Notes under the pieces: model-generated
Told to the model about the DNA's origin: nothing
What the model saw: the letters and a program-made list of their open reading frames with translations, nothing else
Databases searched by the model: none
Origin: Pyxicephalus adspersus
Taxonomy: Eukaryota; Chordata; Amphibia; Anura; Pyxicephalidae
Direction: 5' to 3'
DNA: 64,000 nt
Assembly (NCBI RefSeq): GCF_032062135.1
Contig: NC_092860.1
Location: 125,677,455 to 125,741,454, forward strand
Shown: piece by piece, positions 39,519 through 50,569 of the stretch
How positions within the stretch are numbered: position 1 is the first letter of the stretch
How the letters are laid out: each line of letters starts with the position of its first letter
Translations under genes and position numbers: made by a program

Positions 39519-40783
39519 GTAATACTTTACTTTAAGGTAACTTTAAATTTGTTTGTTTCAGACTCCATTGGTACAAAGCATTTATGTATAGAAAAGTAAA
39601 AAAAAATAAAACTCTTATAAATGCAGTTTGTTCATTAAGTTAGTCCTAGTAAACACCGTATTTAAGCTCCCTATAGACCGCAGATGACATTTGTTCAGTC
39701 CAGCTGTTATCAACATGTATTGTGGCCTGGTAGAAACATCTCAGCCTGCAGACTAGTAAACCTGTCCTAAACACTAATATTTCTTACTAGAATAATTTTA
39801 GATGGCAGCATCTGCCAGCACTTCTCATCACCTTCCTTGTCCATACCGGTTTTTGTGTGGAGTGAATGAGCTCAGTGCACATAAATTGTGCTTTGGATGT
39901 AGCTGCTCTAGAATTTGTGTAGGGATTCATAGTATATTGTTACATTAGTGAGAAATGTTCATCCTTTGGAAGTATTATTTGCTTTGTTGTTTTAAATTTT
40001 AGCGGGATCCATATACTTTGAAGGGTAATATTAAATATGTTGACCTAAATGAGCAATAGTTGCTGTCAAACACAAAAGCAGCCGTTCATTAGATGTCAAC
40101 CTGGCAAAGTATATGCATATGGGAATTGGGACAGCTAGGAATTGAGCTTTGTACTATTCTACCTAAAACAGAGATATCTGCGGAGTCTGTCTTCCTTTTT
40201 CGGTATAAATAACCCCTTAAGCCACATACACACGTGCAATTATAGTCGTTGGAAAGGATCTTTCACAATCCTTTCCAACTACTAAGAACTGCACGGTGCA
40301 TGAACGAGTGCTGTACATACAGCACCGTTCTGCTCTATGCAGAGGGGAGGGGGAGAATGACGGAGCAGCACTGTGTGCTCTTCCCCTTCCCTTGCATTAG
40401 GATCGTTTGTCGTCCATCGTCTGTGGATCCGCCAGGACGGTCGTTCAGACGATGGACGACGGCGCTGTACACATGCTAGATTCTTGTCCGATAATGGCCA
40501 AGAACCATTGGACGTGTGTACGTAGCTTTAGACTTTTGATAGAGAAAAATATAGAAAAATACTCTGTAATGGTCTGGCAAATAAATAAAACAAGTTATTT
40601 CATCCAAGGAGGGCACATATTCATTGCTTGATTTTAGATATATCTAGAATTATCTGCACCTCAAATCTTCCATATGGAGGCAGTTATGATTTTTTCCTTC
40701 TTGTATTTTGGATTACAGAAACCTATATAAACCCTAATAAAATAATTGAAAAATACCGCTTGTAATCTCTTGCATTTCTTTAG
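39519..40783 (+). other. atp8a1: atp8a1 intron
   Basis: Apart from the MITE at 40221-40526 there is nothing recognisable. It ends with the acceptor tgcatttctttag. Confidence 0.75.
40221..40526. mobile_element. MITE, 'tacacac' family, well preserved
   Basis: TTAA at 40217-40220 precedes 'gccacatacacacgtgcaat'. The right end is 'ttggacgtgtgtacgtagc', followed by TTTA. The interior shows the family hallmark 'gtgctgtacatacagcaccg', itself a small palindrome, and 'gtcgtccatcgtctgtggat'. Open frames crossing it are incidental. Confidence 0.8.
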
Positions 40784-40949
40784 AATTCAACAAGACCTCC
40801 CCTGAAATTGTCCAACGTGGAAAGAATCACCAACATGCAGATCCTGCTTCTCTTTGGCACTCTCATCACTATTTCTTTAATCTGCTCTATTGGCTCTTCT
40901 ATCTGGAATGCTAAGCATGACCAGAAGGACTGGTATCTTAACCTGAATT
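40784..40949 (+). CDS. atp8a1: atp8a1 exon: TM3 region
   Basis: This 166-nt exon encodes 55 residues, NSTRPPLKLSNVERITNMQI, then the hydrophobic TM3 stretch LLLFGTLITISLICSIGSSI, then WNAKHDQKDWYLNLN plus one base. 'KLSNVERITN' and 'KDWYLNLN' are ATP8A hallmarks. The luminal loop 'NAKHDQ' differs from the recalled human 'NRRHSG', as expected for a variable loop. The acceptor is tttctttag and the donor is gtaaga. It starts in phase 0 and leaves one base that the next exon completes as Tyr. Confidence 0.96.
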
Positions 40950-42692
40950 GTAAGAGAACAAAGCTTTCTTTATTTGGCTTAATTATTTCATTGTTTTCTT
41001 AATTGGACTTTTTGGTCCTTCACTCAGTTTAATATCTGTTTACTCCATGAACTGTTATAAAAAAGGTACTAAAAACAAAATTTAGCCTTCTTCCAATATC
41101 CTCCTTTGTGTATTCCTTATGGACTGGGCAGCTCTGAGTAAACTATAGAAAAGTCTATACTTCAAATAGACGTCAGAAATTCATTGAATTTGCTAGCAGA
41201 GTCTGACAATCTCACAAGTTTTTACACAGTTAAAGGATTAAATATAAATTCTGCATTCACATTCTTGTTTACATGAGGTACATTGAAACTAACTAAATTA
41301 AAATTGCTTGCTACTCATTTTCATATTCTTGTGACTGTACACCAGTCCACTTACTTCTTTTTTGTAAGTAATCTGAATGGATAGAAAGTATTCTCAAATA
41401 CACCCACTGTAAATGTCTTGCTATGTCTCCTACAAAAAAATTGGATATTAAAAATAATTTCTGTATGCAGAAGGTTTTCACTACTTTTATTAAACCTACC
41501 ATAGACACATGTATTGTGATTGGGTATACAGGAGGCAAGTGTTCCCTAAATGATGGCTGCAGTAGTTCTCCCAACTATTAAAGTGGGGGTGAATGTGTCT
41601 TTAGCTGCTAAAACTGCAAACTTTTTCATTTCTTTTCTGTTATCTGTTCTGTTATATTCTGTTCAAATAATCTTATGATTCACATACCATTGCCAAGCTC
41701 TACAGCTGCTTCTGTCACCTGCTTGTTCATAGGGTTTTAAAGCAATAATACTTATTCCAGGGGGAACATAGGGAAGGAACTATGTTAAAAGCTGCTGCTG
41801 AAAATAAGTGTTTTTTTGGGTGACCATTGGTATAGAGCTAAAAGAATCACAGAAGAGGAGCAGCAGAGTTGCAAATTTCGGGCAAATACAAAAGATTAAA
41901 TATATGTCTTTGAACATTATTACATCCTGTGTCAATAGTCTCTGAGCTTTTACTAATGGCGTCAGTTTGAGAAGCGTCTGAAATAATTAAGCAAAAATAT
42001 GCTGTTGACCACCACTGACCTGCAAGCTTTGCATTTCCATAGACTTGTAGGTGAATGCAAATCCCAAAAACAAAGGCCTTTAGGATGATCTTGTCCAAAA
42101 AAACCAAAGTGTCTTGTCCAAAGTGTTTAGGCAAAACATTGTTATCAGTCAATATTTGACATTACATGTGGGTAATACATAGGTATTAAAAGTCAATAGC
42201 AAAAAAAAAAAAAAAACATTTCAGATAATAAGAAAATAATCTTCTCAGCTCTGCTAAACTTGCCCTAGCCTATCACAACAAGATGTTTTCACATCAAGGT
42301 AATATTAGGCCAAACACTGCCTTGGAAACAGTTGCTTTCTGAGGAATGTACATATCCTGGCCACAGGGGTATTAAAGTGTATGAGGTCAAGATTTTTGTT
42401 AAAGGGTTTAGTATTTTCTCCCAGTGTTATGACCTCTGGACTCAGTACAAACTAGTGAAATAGGCTGGTTGAACATGATCAGGTTTTGTTCTTGGTATAT
42501 TGTAGAGGGAAGAGATTACACTGTTTTGTGTTTGGCATATGATCGCACTTGGAAAAGTCAGCATAAGCCTCAAGGGTATTAGTCTGCTCTAGAGATATGC
42601 TGTGGGCTGTGTGACAGATTGTTTTGTATGAAATGTAAGGCTCTTGTCTGGAAGCCATTTAACATACTCCTTTATCTGTGATCATTTAACAG
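40950..42692 (+). other. atp8a1: atp8a1 intron
   Basis: No exon or repeat family is recognised beyond a poly-A run at about 42199-42216. Confidence 0.7.
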
Positions 42693-42820
42693 ATGGAGGA
42701 GCGAACAACTTTGGATTGAATTTTTTAACATTTATCATTCTCTTCAACAATCTCATACCCATCAGTTTGCTGGTGACTTTGGAGGTGGTGAAATTCATAC
42801 AAGCATATTTCATAAACTGG
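42693..42820 (+). CDS. atp8a1: atp8a1 exon: TM4 with PISL motif
   Basis: This 128-nt exon completes Tyr and encodes [40 protein letters not shown] and NW. The 'PISL' motif in TM4 is characteristic of P4-ATPases and replaces the PEGL of cation pumps; the Ile of this motif is implicated in gating lipid passage. The acceptor is atcatttaacag and the donor is gtaggt. It ends in phase 0. The downstream intron starts beside a TA/TG microsatellite. Confidence 0.97.
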
Positions 42821-42846
42821 GTAGGTATTTTATAAACATATGAGTG

Positions 42847-42937
42847 TATATAATATATATATATATTATATATGTGTGTAGATAATATAATATATATACA
42901 CACATGATATATAATGTGTGTGTGTGTGTGTGGGGGG
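42847..42937. repeat. TA/TG microsatellite
   Basis: Alternating (TA)n, (TG)n and (CA)n stretches start about 26 bp after the donor of the 42693 exon, ending in a 15-base (TG)n run and a G tract. It occupies most of the short 160-bp intron between two TM4-side exons. Confidence 0.9.
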
Positions 42938-42980
42938 AGAGCGAGAATGCATTAAATATGTATTTCATTGTTCTGATCAG

Positions 42981-43058
42981 GACGTAGACATGCACTATGA
43001 AGCAACAGACACTTCTGCCATGGCCAGGACATCCAATCTCAATGAGGAACTTGGACAG
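42981..43058 (+). CDS. atp8a1: atp8a1 exon: TM4 to P-domain linker
   Basis: This 78-nt exon encodes [20 protein letters not shown] then NEELGQ, matching human [26 protein letters not shown] apart from a few positions. It links TM4 to the phosphorylation site. The acceptor is ttctgatcag and the donor is gtgagt. It is in phase 0 on both sides. Confidence 0.96.
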
Positions 43059-43800
43059 GTGAGTTACAACAACTCCTAAACTTGTAAAAATATTCAAGTT
43101 TTAGTTATGCCTATGCAAGGAAAATCACACCAGTTGCCTTGGTCTTGGCAGTCCTATCTTATTTAAACTATTAAGTGATCTGGACAATGCCCTCTCTTTG
43201 AATTTGTTTAGGGTAAAAAGACAAATGCCTATGATAAATAAACAACTTTCCAAACAGTACTAAAAATGTTAGTACTAGTTGCTTCGCTGTTTTTGTCTTC
43301 ACTAGTGCTCTGGAGGGTTAAGTACCTTTGTATAGTAGTGTATATTTGTAGTCAGCATTAGAGTGGGTTCACATTTGGGTTGTGTTGTAATGACTGGCTC
43401 ACCATTGTTTCACTATAGATAACCATAGCTGACTTGGATTTAAATGTACAAGTTATGGGCTGTCTTCTTCACCTTTTCTAAACTCCTGAGGTAGTTTTTT
43501 TCTGTGTTTGTGATACTTGGTAATAAAGCTTTGAGTGACATATTGTGGCCCTTGGACTTGAATCTTTGAAAACAATTCTGCCAATGGAATTTCCCATTCT
43601 CTCAGTATATTTTTTTATTTGAACGTATTATTTAGAAAACTGGAAATATTTTCCGAATATCTTCCAAACCCAAAAAGGTTGTCTAATAAATGTCTGCCTA
43701 TGGATGTGCAGATTTCTGTTCTTTCTTTTGTTAGTGTTTACTGGGGCTAATAGGTATGGTCTCATGTGTTGTGTGTTTTTTTTTTTTTTTTTTCATTTAG
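43059..43800 (+). other. atp8a1: atp8a1 intron
   Basis: This is a plain 742-base intron. It ends in an unusually long poly-T tract (43777-43793) just before catttag. Confidence 0.75.
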
Positions 43801-43889
43801 GTTAAATACATATTTTCTGACAAAACTGGAACTCTAACGTGCAATGTTATGCAGTTTAAGAAATGCAGTATTGCGGGCAACGCCTATGG
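43801..43889 (+). CDS. atp8a1: atp8a1 exon: DKTGT phosphorylation site
   Basis: This 89-nt exon encodes [20 protein letters not shown] then KCSIAGNAY and two bases of Gly. It contains the P-type ATPase signature DKTGT; its Asp (D409 by human numbering, recalled) is the phospho-acceptor. The acceptor follows a long poly-T tract and the donor is gtaagt. The Gly codon is completed by the first base of the exon at 47130, which skips a 15-residue insert known from the longer mammalian isoform. Confidence 0.98.
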
Positions 43890-46800
43890 GTAAGTAATTT
43901 AATACATTGCTTATCATGTTTTTAACTGTGTAATTCTTCCAAACCCTAGCATTCGTTTGTCAGCTCAGCATGCTTCAGAGTAGTATTTCTCAGATACAAA
44001 GTGAAGAGAAGAAAAGAAATAAATGTTTCATTAAATACATTGTATACACTGATTGGCTTTACCCATAAAACAATCTGCTTAATGTTGTGTAGGGCCCACT
44101 TGTTCTTCCAAAAGCTTTGACCTAAGGAAGCACTCGTCCCACAAGATCTCTGAAGGGGTCCTGTAGTTCCCAGCAAGAACACCTTTAGGTCAGGTAGGTT
44201 GTACACAGTAGGGTCTCTGTGGATTGGACATTTTGCTTTTAGAACATCCCACATATTTCCAAGATCAGATTTGGGGAATGATCTCCAAATCATTCCTGAT
44301 CATTTTTTGCAGTAAATTAGAGTGCATTATCTTGCTAAAAGAGACCACTGCTATTAGGGGATACCATTGTCATGAAGGGTAGTATGTGTTCTCCAAGGTG
44401 GGCCATACATGTCAAATTTATTAATGTCAGAACATAAGATTTCCCAACACAAAATTGCCTGGAGCATCACACTTTTTCCACTGGCCTGTATTCTTTTGTA
44501 CAATATGCTACTATCTTTTCCCCAAGTCATCAGTACACACTCATCTATCCATCCGCATAAAAGGAAATGTAGTTCATCAGATCTGACCACCTTCCTCCTT
44601 AAAAATTCAGTATAAAGGATTGTTGTTGATCTTGCAATGCTATAAAAACTAGGGCTTTTTAATAAGTGTATATTTACTGCCATGTTAACAGAAACATTTT
44701 TTGTAGTTTATCTATGTAGAAAACCTTGATGAATCTTTCTTTAATAAATCATGTCAACTAGCTCTTTATGCCAGGTCCTAACAAATGTCAAATACAAACT
44801 ACATTGTGCCTAATTCTTAGACATATTGTAGCTACAAGGCTGGAATGCATGTTGCCAGCAACACATGCATATTAGGTACTTTCCTAAGCATGGTACATTT
44901 ATACCGTATATTAATCAGATTTTAACCAAGACCTTTGAGTTTGCAACCTTTACCTTTAACAAACACAGGCAGCCGTTTGACTGTAAAACCATCTTTGCTG
45001 TCCAATGTGAAATTTTACTGAGAAATGGAGGTATTCCTGAAGTGTTCACCCTAGAGCATCAGTTGTTGAGCTCTGTTTATCTAAAACTATTCAAAGGTTT
45101 TGTGTAAACTACTGTAATTAAAAATAATATTACCATGTGTGCATTTTATACATGGCTGTCAACTACTCATTATTGAAACACATTGAGGGTGTAACCGAAT
45201 CGCATTATGGGAGCGGTACTTGTTTTTTTTTACCCTTGTTTTACACTTGCTCTTGAAGAAACTAATACTTGCTATTGCCAACTGCCTTGCTACAAGCCAA
45301 ACTATGCACAAAGCTTTATGTTTTTGAACCGTGTCTGATGGCTAAGGTCATACCAAAACTTTTGTATATTTTTTTCCCCCCCTAAACTGTGACCTTATTT
45401 ATATTTTATAGCCTTTTTAGTTACTAACATAGATTGAGTTTCATAAATTTGAGGTCACTTCAAATCTCTATTATTTTTGAGTGGGCATTATGTGTTGGTC
45501 TGTTATCTCTATCACACATAATACTTTAGGTAAAGTTTTGTACAGACCTCAGATGAGAATAAATGACCCCTATACAGTCACTGCAGTTTTACTCACCATC
45601 CTCCAAAGTAAATGGAATGGCAATGGTTGTCCCTGGTAGGCCATTTAGTGATCCACCATGATGGATTGTTAAACGATATTGGGGGGCTGCTGTGCATCTG
45701 CTGGATTTTAGTCCTGAGGTGCTAACGATCATCTCATATAATAATTTTCTCGCAAGTATGCATAGCCTATTGTTGCCTATTTAGGTTAATCCCATTTGGG
45801 CTGCAGTTATTTTTGTTGTCCAGTTCTGTTTGTTGTTTAAGAAACATTTGTGTACATTTAATTTTTCCTTCCTATGCAGTCACTGTGCAGACTTTGAAGA
45901 CGATAGATATTGTGAAGATAGCTGGTAAGATTAGCCTGTGCATGCTTTTGAATTGCATGCTGTCTGCCCGTGCACAATGCATGCTTAGTTACCATTTAGC
46001 ACAACATTTTAACAGGATATACCCATATTGCCCGGCAGATCCTACATGGGGGTCTTTTGTTAGACAGACTGCAGGTGGTCTGTGTTCAGACAAATGGTGT
46101 GTGCCCTTCTAGGTACTTTTCACATATGGTCGCTAACAAGAGCATAACTATATCCATTCCAGACCGACCCTATGACTGCTATGGGGCACATATTCACAGA
46201 GGACACATTGTTATCATGGTGTGCATTATTTTTTTCATATTGCAGAACATTATTTGCATTAAATCAATGTATGGAAAATTGATGGAGGTTTGCAGTCTTA
46301 CAAAATAGGGCAGCCAGCATTTTCCTTTTATAAAAAAAAAAGACAATATTTGGACAGTTTATAGATAACTATTTCATGCATGTAGTTGATCCCTTTTACA
46401 CAGGGTCTTCATACCATGCTTTTACTACTACTGTGCTGTGGACCTGCTAGAATTTATTGTCTTTTAGGCACCCAGTGTCCTGGCACAGGTTAAACATGTG
46501 TCATGGCTACTCTAGGACTCTGGTTCACAAGAAACTTTTTTCTTTTGTTGAAAATGCAAAATTCTGGTTTGCATAATTCTTCCTAATGATAATAGTAAAA
46601 ATTTAGTTATTCATAAGTAAATAGAAAGCCTGGTCTTTAAAATCCAATTCTGGCCATATTTATTTACGTTTGTCTATATGTGTATATACACAAAAAAAAA
46701 AAAAAAAAACACTTTAATAATTTGTGAAAAGCCATCTTTACCCTTTAGCATTGTATTCCTGCTAAAACCTGTGATGGTTGGACAGGCATGTAGAGTGTGC

Positions 46801-47129
46801 AAGGGGGGGGGATTGAGTATTGCTAAGGGGTATGATTGTTTGATGAAGTATGATCCAGCAGAGTTGGGTCCTTACATTAATGGTATAGGGCTCACACCCT
46901 TCCTGGAAACAGTCCATATCTTTCACTGTTGAAGGTGGTATATTTGATTCTCACCTTTATTGGCAAACAAAGTATATTTAAACCGTAGTTGCATCCAGCA
47001 TTCATATTTGGGTCCACAAAGGTGTGAGAGCAAAAATTAGCCATTTTTCACAATCCTCTATAAATCTTTTATATCTCAATCCATTTTGTGTTTTATATAC
47101 AAAAAGCAAATTTATTTTTTGTTTTATAG
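43890..47129 (+). other. atp8a1: atp8a1 intron with Tc1/mariner relic
   Basis: In mammals an optional 45-nt exon (HVPEPEDYGCSPDEW, recalled) sits here. I looked for it and saw no match. The intron contains a dead Tc1/mariner-type transposase piece (44043-44690) and simple poly-A. Otherwise nothing is recognised. Confidence 0.65.
44043..44690 (-). pseudogene. Tc1/mariner-superfamily transposase relic
   Basis: On the minus strand a frame at 44683-44354 has 'RSDELHFLLCGWIDECVL' and 'GKSVMLQAILCWEIL', resembling the first-Asp region and following strand of a Tc1/mariner transposase (W/SDESRFLL... GGSVMLW type). A second frame, 44293 downwards, has 'DLGNMWDVLKAK', resembling the region around the final acidic residue. 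The edge near 44043 (tatacactgattggctttac) resembles the terminal repeat of a widespread vertebrate family. The middle Asp region appears deleted. The family differs from the Tc1 at 9591. Confidence 0.6.
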
Positions 47130-47202
47130 GCAAGAGTTGCCAAGTGATGATGATCAAGGTTTTCATGATCCTACTTTAATAGAAAATCTGGAAAATAATC
47201 AT
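47130..47202 (+). CDS. atp8a1: atp8a1 exon: N-domain start (variable acidic segment)
   Basis: This 73-nt exon completes Gly and encodes QELPSDDDQGFHDPTLIENL then ENNH, corresponding to human QNSQFGDEKTFSDSSLLENLQNNH. The acidic first half is poorly conserved and the 'ENLENNH' end is conserved. The acceptor is ttttatag and the donor is gtaagt. It joins 43889 in phase without the optional 15-residue insert. The last 45 bases of the exon plus its donor recur, decayed, immediately downstream (47212-47270). Confidence 0.93.
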
Positions 47203-47270
47203 GTAAGTTTTGGTTTTCATGATTTCCTACTTTATTAGAAAATATGGAAAATAAATCCTATAAGATTTTT
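47158..47270 (+). repeat. Decayed tandem duplication of exon end plus donor
   Basis: 'ggttttcatgatcctacttt' at 47158 recurs as 'ggttttcatgatttcctact' at 47212, followed in both by 'agaaaat.tggaaaataa'. The period is about 54 bp. The second copy has lost the reading frame and the donor (gtaagt replaced by ctataaga), so it is non-functional intron sequence. Confidence 0.85.
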
Positions 47271-48120
47271 ATAATAATTTCTGGATACTTTATTTAGAAG
47301 GGTAATGGATTTCACCTCAAACATTTAAGAACAAGAATAGTTGCACAACATCTTTGCAATACTTGCTTGGTTCTCCATGTTTTCTCTACTTGCTAATACA
47401 GGAAAGTACCTGTTGATCTTCCCAGAAATGCTTTGAGTTAATGACTTGTGGGGGGTCAGTTTATCCCTGCAAAATGACCACCACTTTCACACAAAAGCAA
47501 GGGTCCTTCTCTACAGCAGGACAAGCTAAGGAAATAGTGTGAAAGATTTTGAAGGTCTCTTGTTTTGAAGCACCTGGAATTTATTTAGTTGACTTACAGA
47601 CGGTGCAGTTAAGCTTTAATTTGTACTGACACATAATAGCTTTTTTTCTGGTTAGCACATGCAGTTCATGGTTTCGCTTACACATATCCTTCAGAAACAG
47701 TTTATAGTTTACTTCATAGTTGGTTCTTTGCATTGAAACTTTGTTTTTGTGTCTGTAGAACACAGGTCTAAACTCGGACCTCAATAAAAAGCATGTGTCT
47801 CAAGTAAATTAAATTGGGCACAAGGGAAAGGGACATGTGTTTGTTGAGAGACTGGTATAATTAATTGTAATAAAGCAGACCACAGGGCCAGCCTTGGTAC
47901 ACCTGGGAATGTTCACAAATAGCTAAGGAATACACGGTATAATTAGAAGAATTGTTTCATCAATACATTAACAGCTGATGATATTGTTAATGCTGTAACT
48001 GCTGAGACAGTTGTATATATTTTTTTAAATTCTATTTACAACCTGAAAATATCTGTATATTTTTTGGAATAGTTTATTTACAACTGTGTATGTAGTGCTA
48101 AAGTAAAATTCCAAAATTTA

Positions 48121-48361
48121 GGCTAAGTACACACGTTTTGTGAATCATTTCCAACGACAAAAGAGTGAATGAGTGCTGTTCATACAGCACCATTCTGATC
48201 TATGGAGAGTCGGGGTGGGGGAGAAGGACGGAGCGGTACCGCGCTGCGCTCTCTCCCCTCCACTTATATTATGATCGGTCCTCATTTGTGGATCCGCCTG
48301 ATCAGTGCTTTTACACACCAGATTCTCATCCGGTACCAGCATCTGACGTGTGTACGTGACC
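48121..48361. mobile_element. MITE, 'tacacac' family
   Basis: The left end 'ggctaagtacacacgttttg' and right end 'tctgacgtgtgtacgtgacc' are inverted repeats, and TTTA/TTAG flank it. The interior includes 'gtgctgttcatacagcacca', the small family palindrome, and a GC-rich core. Confidence 0.75.
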
Positions 48362-48515
48362 TTAGTCTAATTTCTACCAAAAACAGCCAAAACTTTTTTT
48401 TTCCCCACAATAAGACATGGGAGTGTCAGCTGCCCTGAGAAAGTCTCACTGCAATACCAAATTAAGGTTTTGTTCCAAGGATTAAAGCAATCCATTGACA
48501 TTCTTTTTACACTAT

Positions 48516-48666
48516 GGTGTCTATTTATAAAGCAGTGAATGTGACATTCAATGAAACACTCCCGGGTGAACAATCTTCCAAGTTCATGTGTTCTATTGGC
48601 AGTAAATGCTTCTCCACCCGGGACTGTTTCAGTGAATGTCAAATTCACAGCTTTATTAAATAGACC
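48516..48666. mobile_element. Palindromic MITE ('cccgggtg' arms)
   Basis: The left arm 'ggtgtctatttataaagcag' with 'tgaatgtgacattcaatgaa' and 'acactcccgggtg' pairs with the right arm 'cacccgggactgtttcagtg' through 'agctttattaaatagaccc'. The arms are about 50 bp each around a 40-bp loop. It has no coding content. Confidence 0.8.
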
Positions 48667-49009
48667 CTATGTGTTGAGATAACTTAATTGAGTTGGCAGT
48701 GCACGTTCAGCTCTTGACAATAGGTGGACAACATTGTGCAGTGCTGTAGACCCTGGCCTAGCTCATGGAGATGCCTCTTCTAAGCCAAATCTACATGGCA
48801 TTATATGATTCTACACAAGTGCACAAATTGTGTGATTTAGGGTATTTGTACAGTTATTAAATTCATATTTAGAACCATTCTAAAAAAAACAAGTGTGGTT
48901 AAAAGTTGTAATTCTAGTATTCAGTACATTTTTTTTTCCTTTTCTCAGAGGTGATACAGCTTATATATATATCTTATATATATCTTATATATATATCTTT
49001 TTTTTCATA

Positions 49010-49180
49010 CAGGCACCCTAGGCAATTCTGCCAAATGCGGCTATTCTGAGCTCCCATTTTTTTTTTCCCTATTTCAGTTTATGCTGACTCTGTCTAGTTG
49101 AGCAGTTGCATATATTTAACACTAAATCTGTAATAATAAACAAGTGGGGTAGGGATTTTAGATTTTCAGCTTTTAAGGAA
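49010..49180. repeat. Dispersed repeat, member 1
   Basis: It shares 'aggcaattctgccaaa', 'gcatatatttaacaa/cta' and 'gtgt/gtagtagg-gattt-agatt' landmarks, in the same order and spacing, with 50025-50190. The similarity is moderate, so these are old copies of one unidentified family. Confidence 0.55.
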
Positions 49181-50024
49181 AAAGATTAATGTGACTGTTT
49201 TCATGTACTCTGCAAAGGACTTCATTAAATATTTACAATGATTATGGAGAATAAAATATAATATTGGTGGAAAAATATGGTATCACAAAGTTGTAATGAC
49301 ATCTCATTTTTTCAAAAGAAGCAAACAAATGTATCACCATCTAGTGATCAAAGATTGAACTACAATGCATTGTTTTAATGAACCTTCAGTGTAGCCCTTG
49401 CTCCTCTGTAGGTCTTTGGGTTAACAGAAACTTTCAATGCTTCAAAATAATATTGAATAACTTTTTTGATTGAACTTCCTTGAAAATGCCAGTGGATCCA
49501 ACCACAGAATTTGTCTGTTAGTTTATGATGATCATGATCTTCAGGATTACCAAGCTTCAGCAGTGTTGGTACAACATTGCACTTGCTCTAAATCCGTAGG
49601 AAAAAAAAACATGTCTACATACATCTTACTATGTCTCTTCATGCTTCCTGCTGCTTATGTTACATGCAGCAACAGTGAGCCTTACTGTCTTGACTACTTG
49701 CAGGGCAATGTGATTACCACCCTCTACTTGCCTGCATGCCATCATGGCATGATAGTCTGCATTGTCAGTGAGCAAGAGAAATGTTGACATCATTGCCAAG
49801 TGACAGTGTCTAAACCTAGTGATTGGCTGCTAGGCCTTAGCATAGAGACATGTTCAGGGAGAGTTTTATCCAGGGTAAGTATAAGTTGGGTAGGGTTGGT
49901 CTTTATTTGCACCTTGAAAAGTAGAATTTTTTTTATAACTGTGGGTAAAACTTGTAATTATAGTGTTCGGTATTTAAATTTTGTTTCATAAATCTTTCTT
50001 TATATGTCTAGACAGGATTTGCTC

Positions 50025-50190
50025 TTTGGCTCCCCAGGCAATTCTGCCAAAAGCTACCATTGTTAGCTCTCGCATATTTATAATCTCTTTCAATCTCTGT
50101 CCAACTGAACCGATGCATATATTTAACAACAAATGTGTTAAAAGTGGATGAGTGTAGTAGGGCTTTCAGATTGTTTTCCTGCAGAATAAT
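50025..50190. repeat. Dispersed repeat, member 2
   Basis: This is the direct-orientation counterpart of 49010-49180, starting 'ccccaggcaattctgccaaa' and ending near 'agggctttcagattgttttc'. Its class is unknown. Confidence 0.55.
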
Positions 50191-50463
50191 ACTGCCAGGC
50201 TGCATTGACCTGGGCATTATAACACCCCGGCTAAAGTCACATGTAACACCTTCAATAAACCAGGGCTTGTTAGTTCCACATAGTCATCTGTATAGGGGCA
50301 AGCACCAAACCCAATATTAAAGACAATCTCACCTAGGTAGAGGTGAATACGCATGTATCAAAGAACTTTTTTTTTTTTTTTTGCGAAGTTCCACTGAGAC
50401 TTTATGTATTTGATTAGGTACATAAGCTGAATTTCAGTTTGTCTTCTACCATCTGCTTTTCAG

Positions 50464-50569
50464 CCCACTGCACCAGTGATCTGCGAGTTCCTGACAATGA
50501 TGGCAATTTGTCATACTGCAGTTCCAGAGCGTGAAGGAGACCAGATAATTTATCAGGCTTCATCTCCAG
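50464..50569 (+). CDS. atp8a1: atp8a1 exon: N-domain ([20 protein letters not shown])
   Basis: This 106-nt exon encodes [20 protein letters not shown] then [15 protein letters not shown] plus one base. It matches the conserved entry of the nucleotide-binding domain (human ...EREGDKIIYQAASPDEGALV). The acceptor is gcttttcag and the donor is gtaaga. The last base starts the Asp codon finished at 53330. Confidence 0.96.

Larger units (their letters stand above)
47203..50463 (+). other. atp8a1: atp8a1 intron
   Basis: The intron holds two MITEs and a pair of distantly similar repeats (49010-49180 and 50025-50190). There is also a 'tatatatatctta' simple repeat at about 48960-48998. No other gene is seen. 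Confidence 0.7.

Noticed and set aside
45540..45780. Possible further 'tacacac' MITE
   Set aside because: Some similarity to the family interior, but no convincing inverted ends could be identified.
46160..46195. Candidate for the missing 45-nt exon (attccagaccgaccctatga)
   Set aside because: The translation (IPDRPYDCYG) only loosely resembles the expected segment and there is no suitable donor in the right phase.
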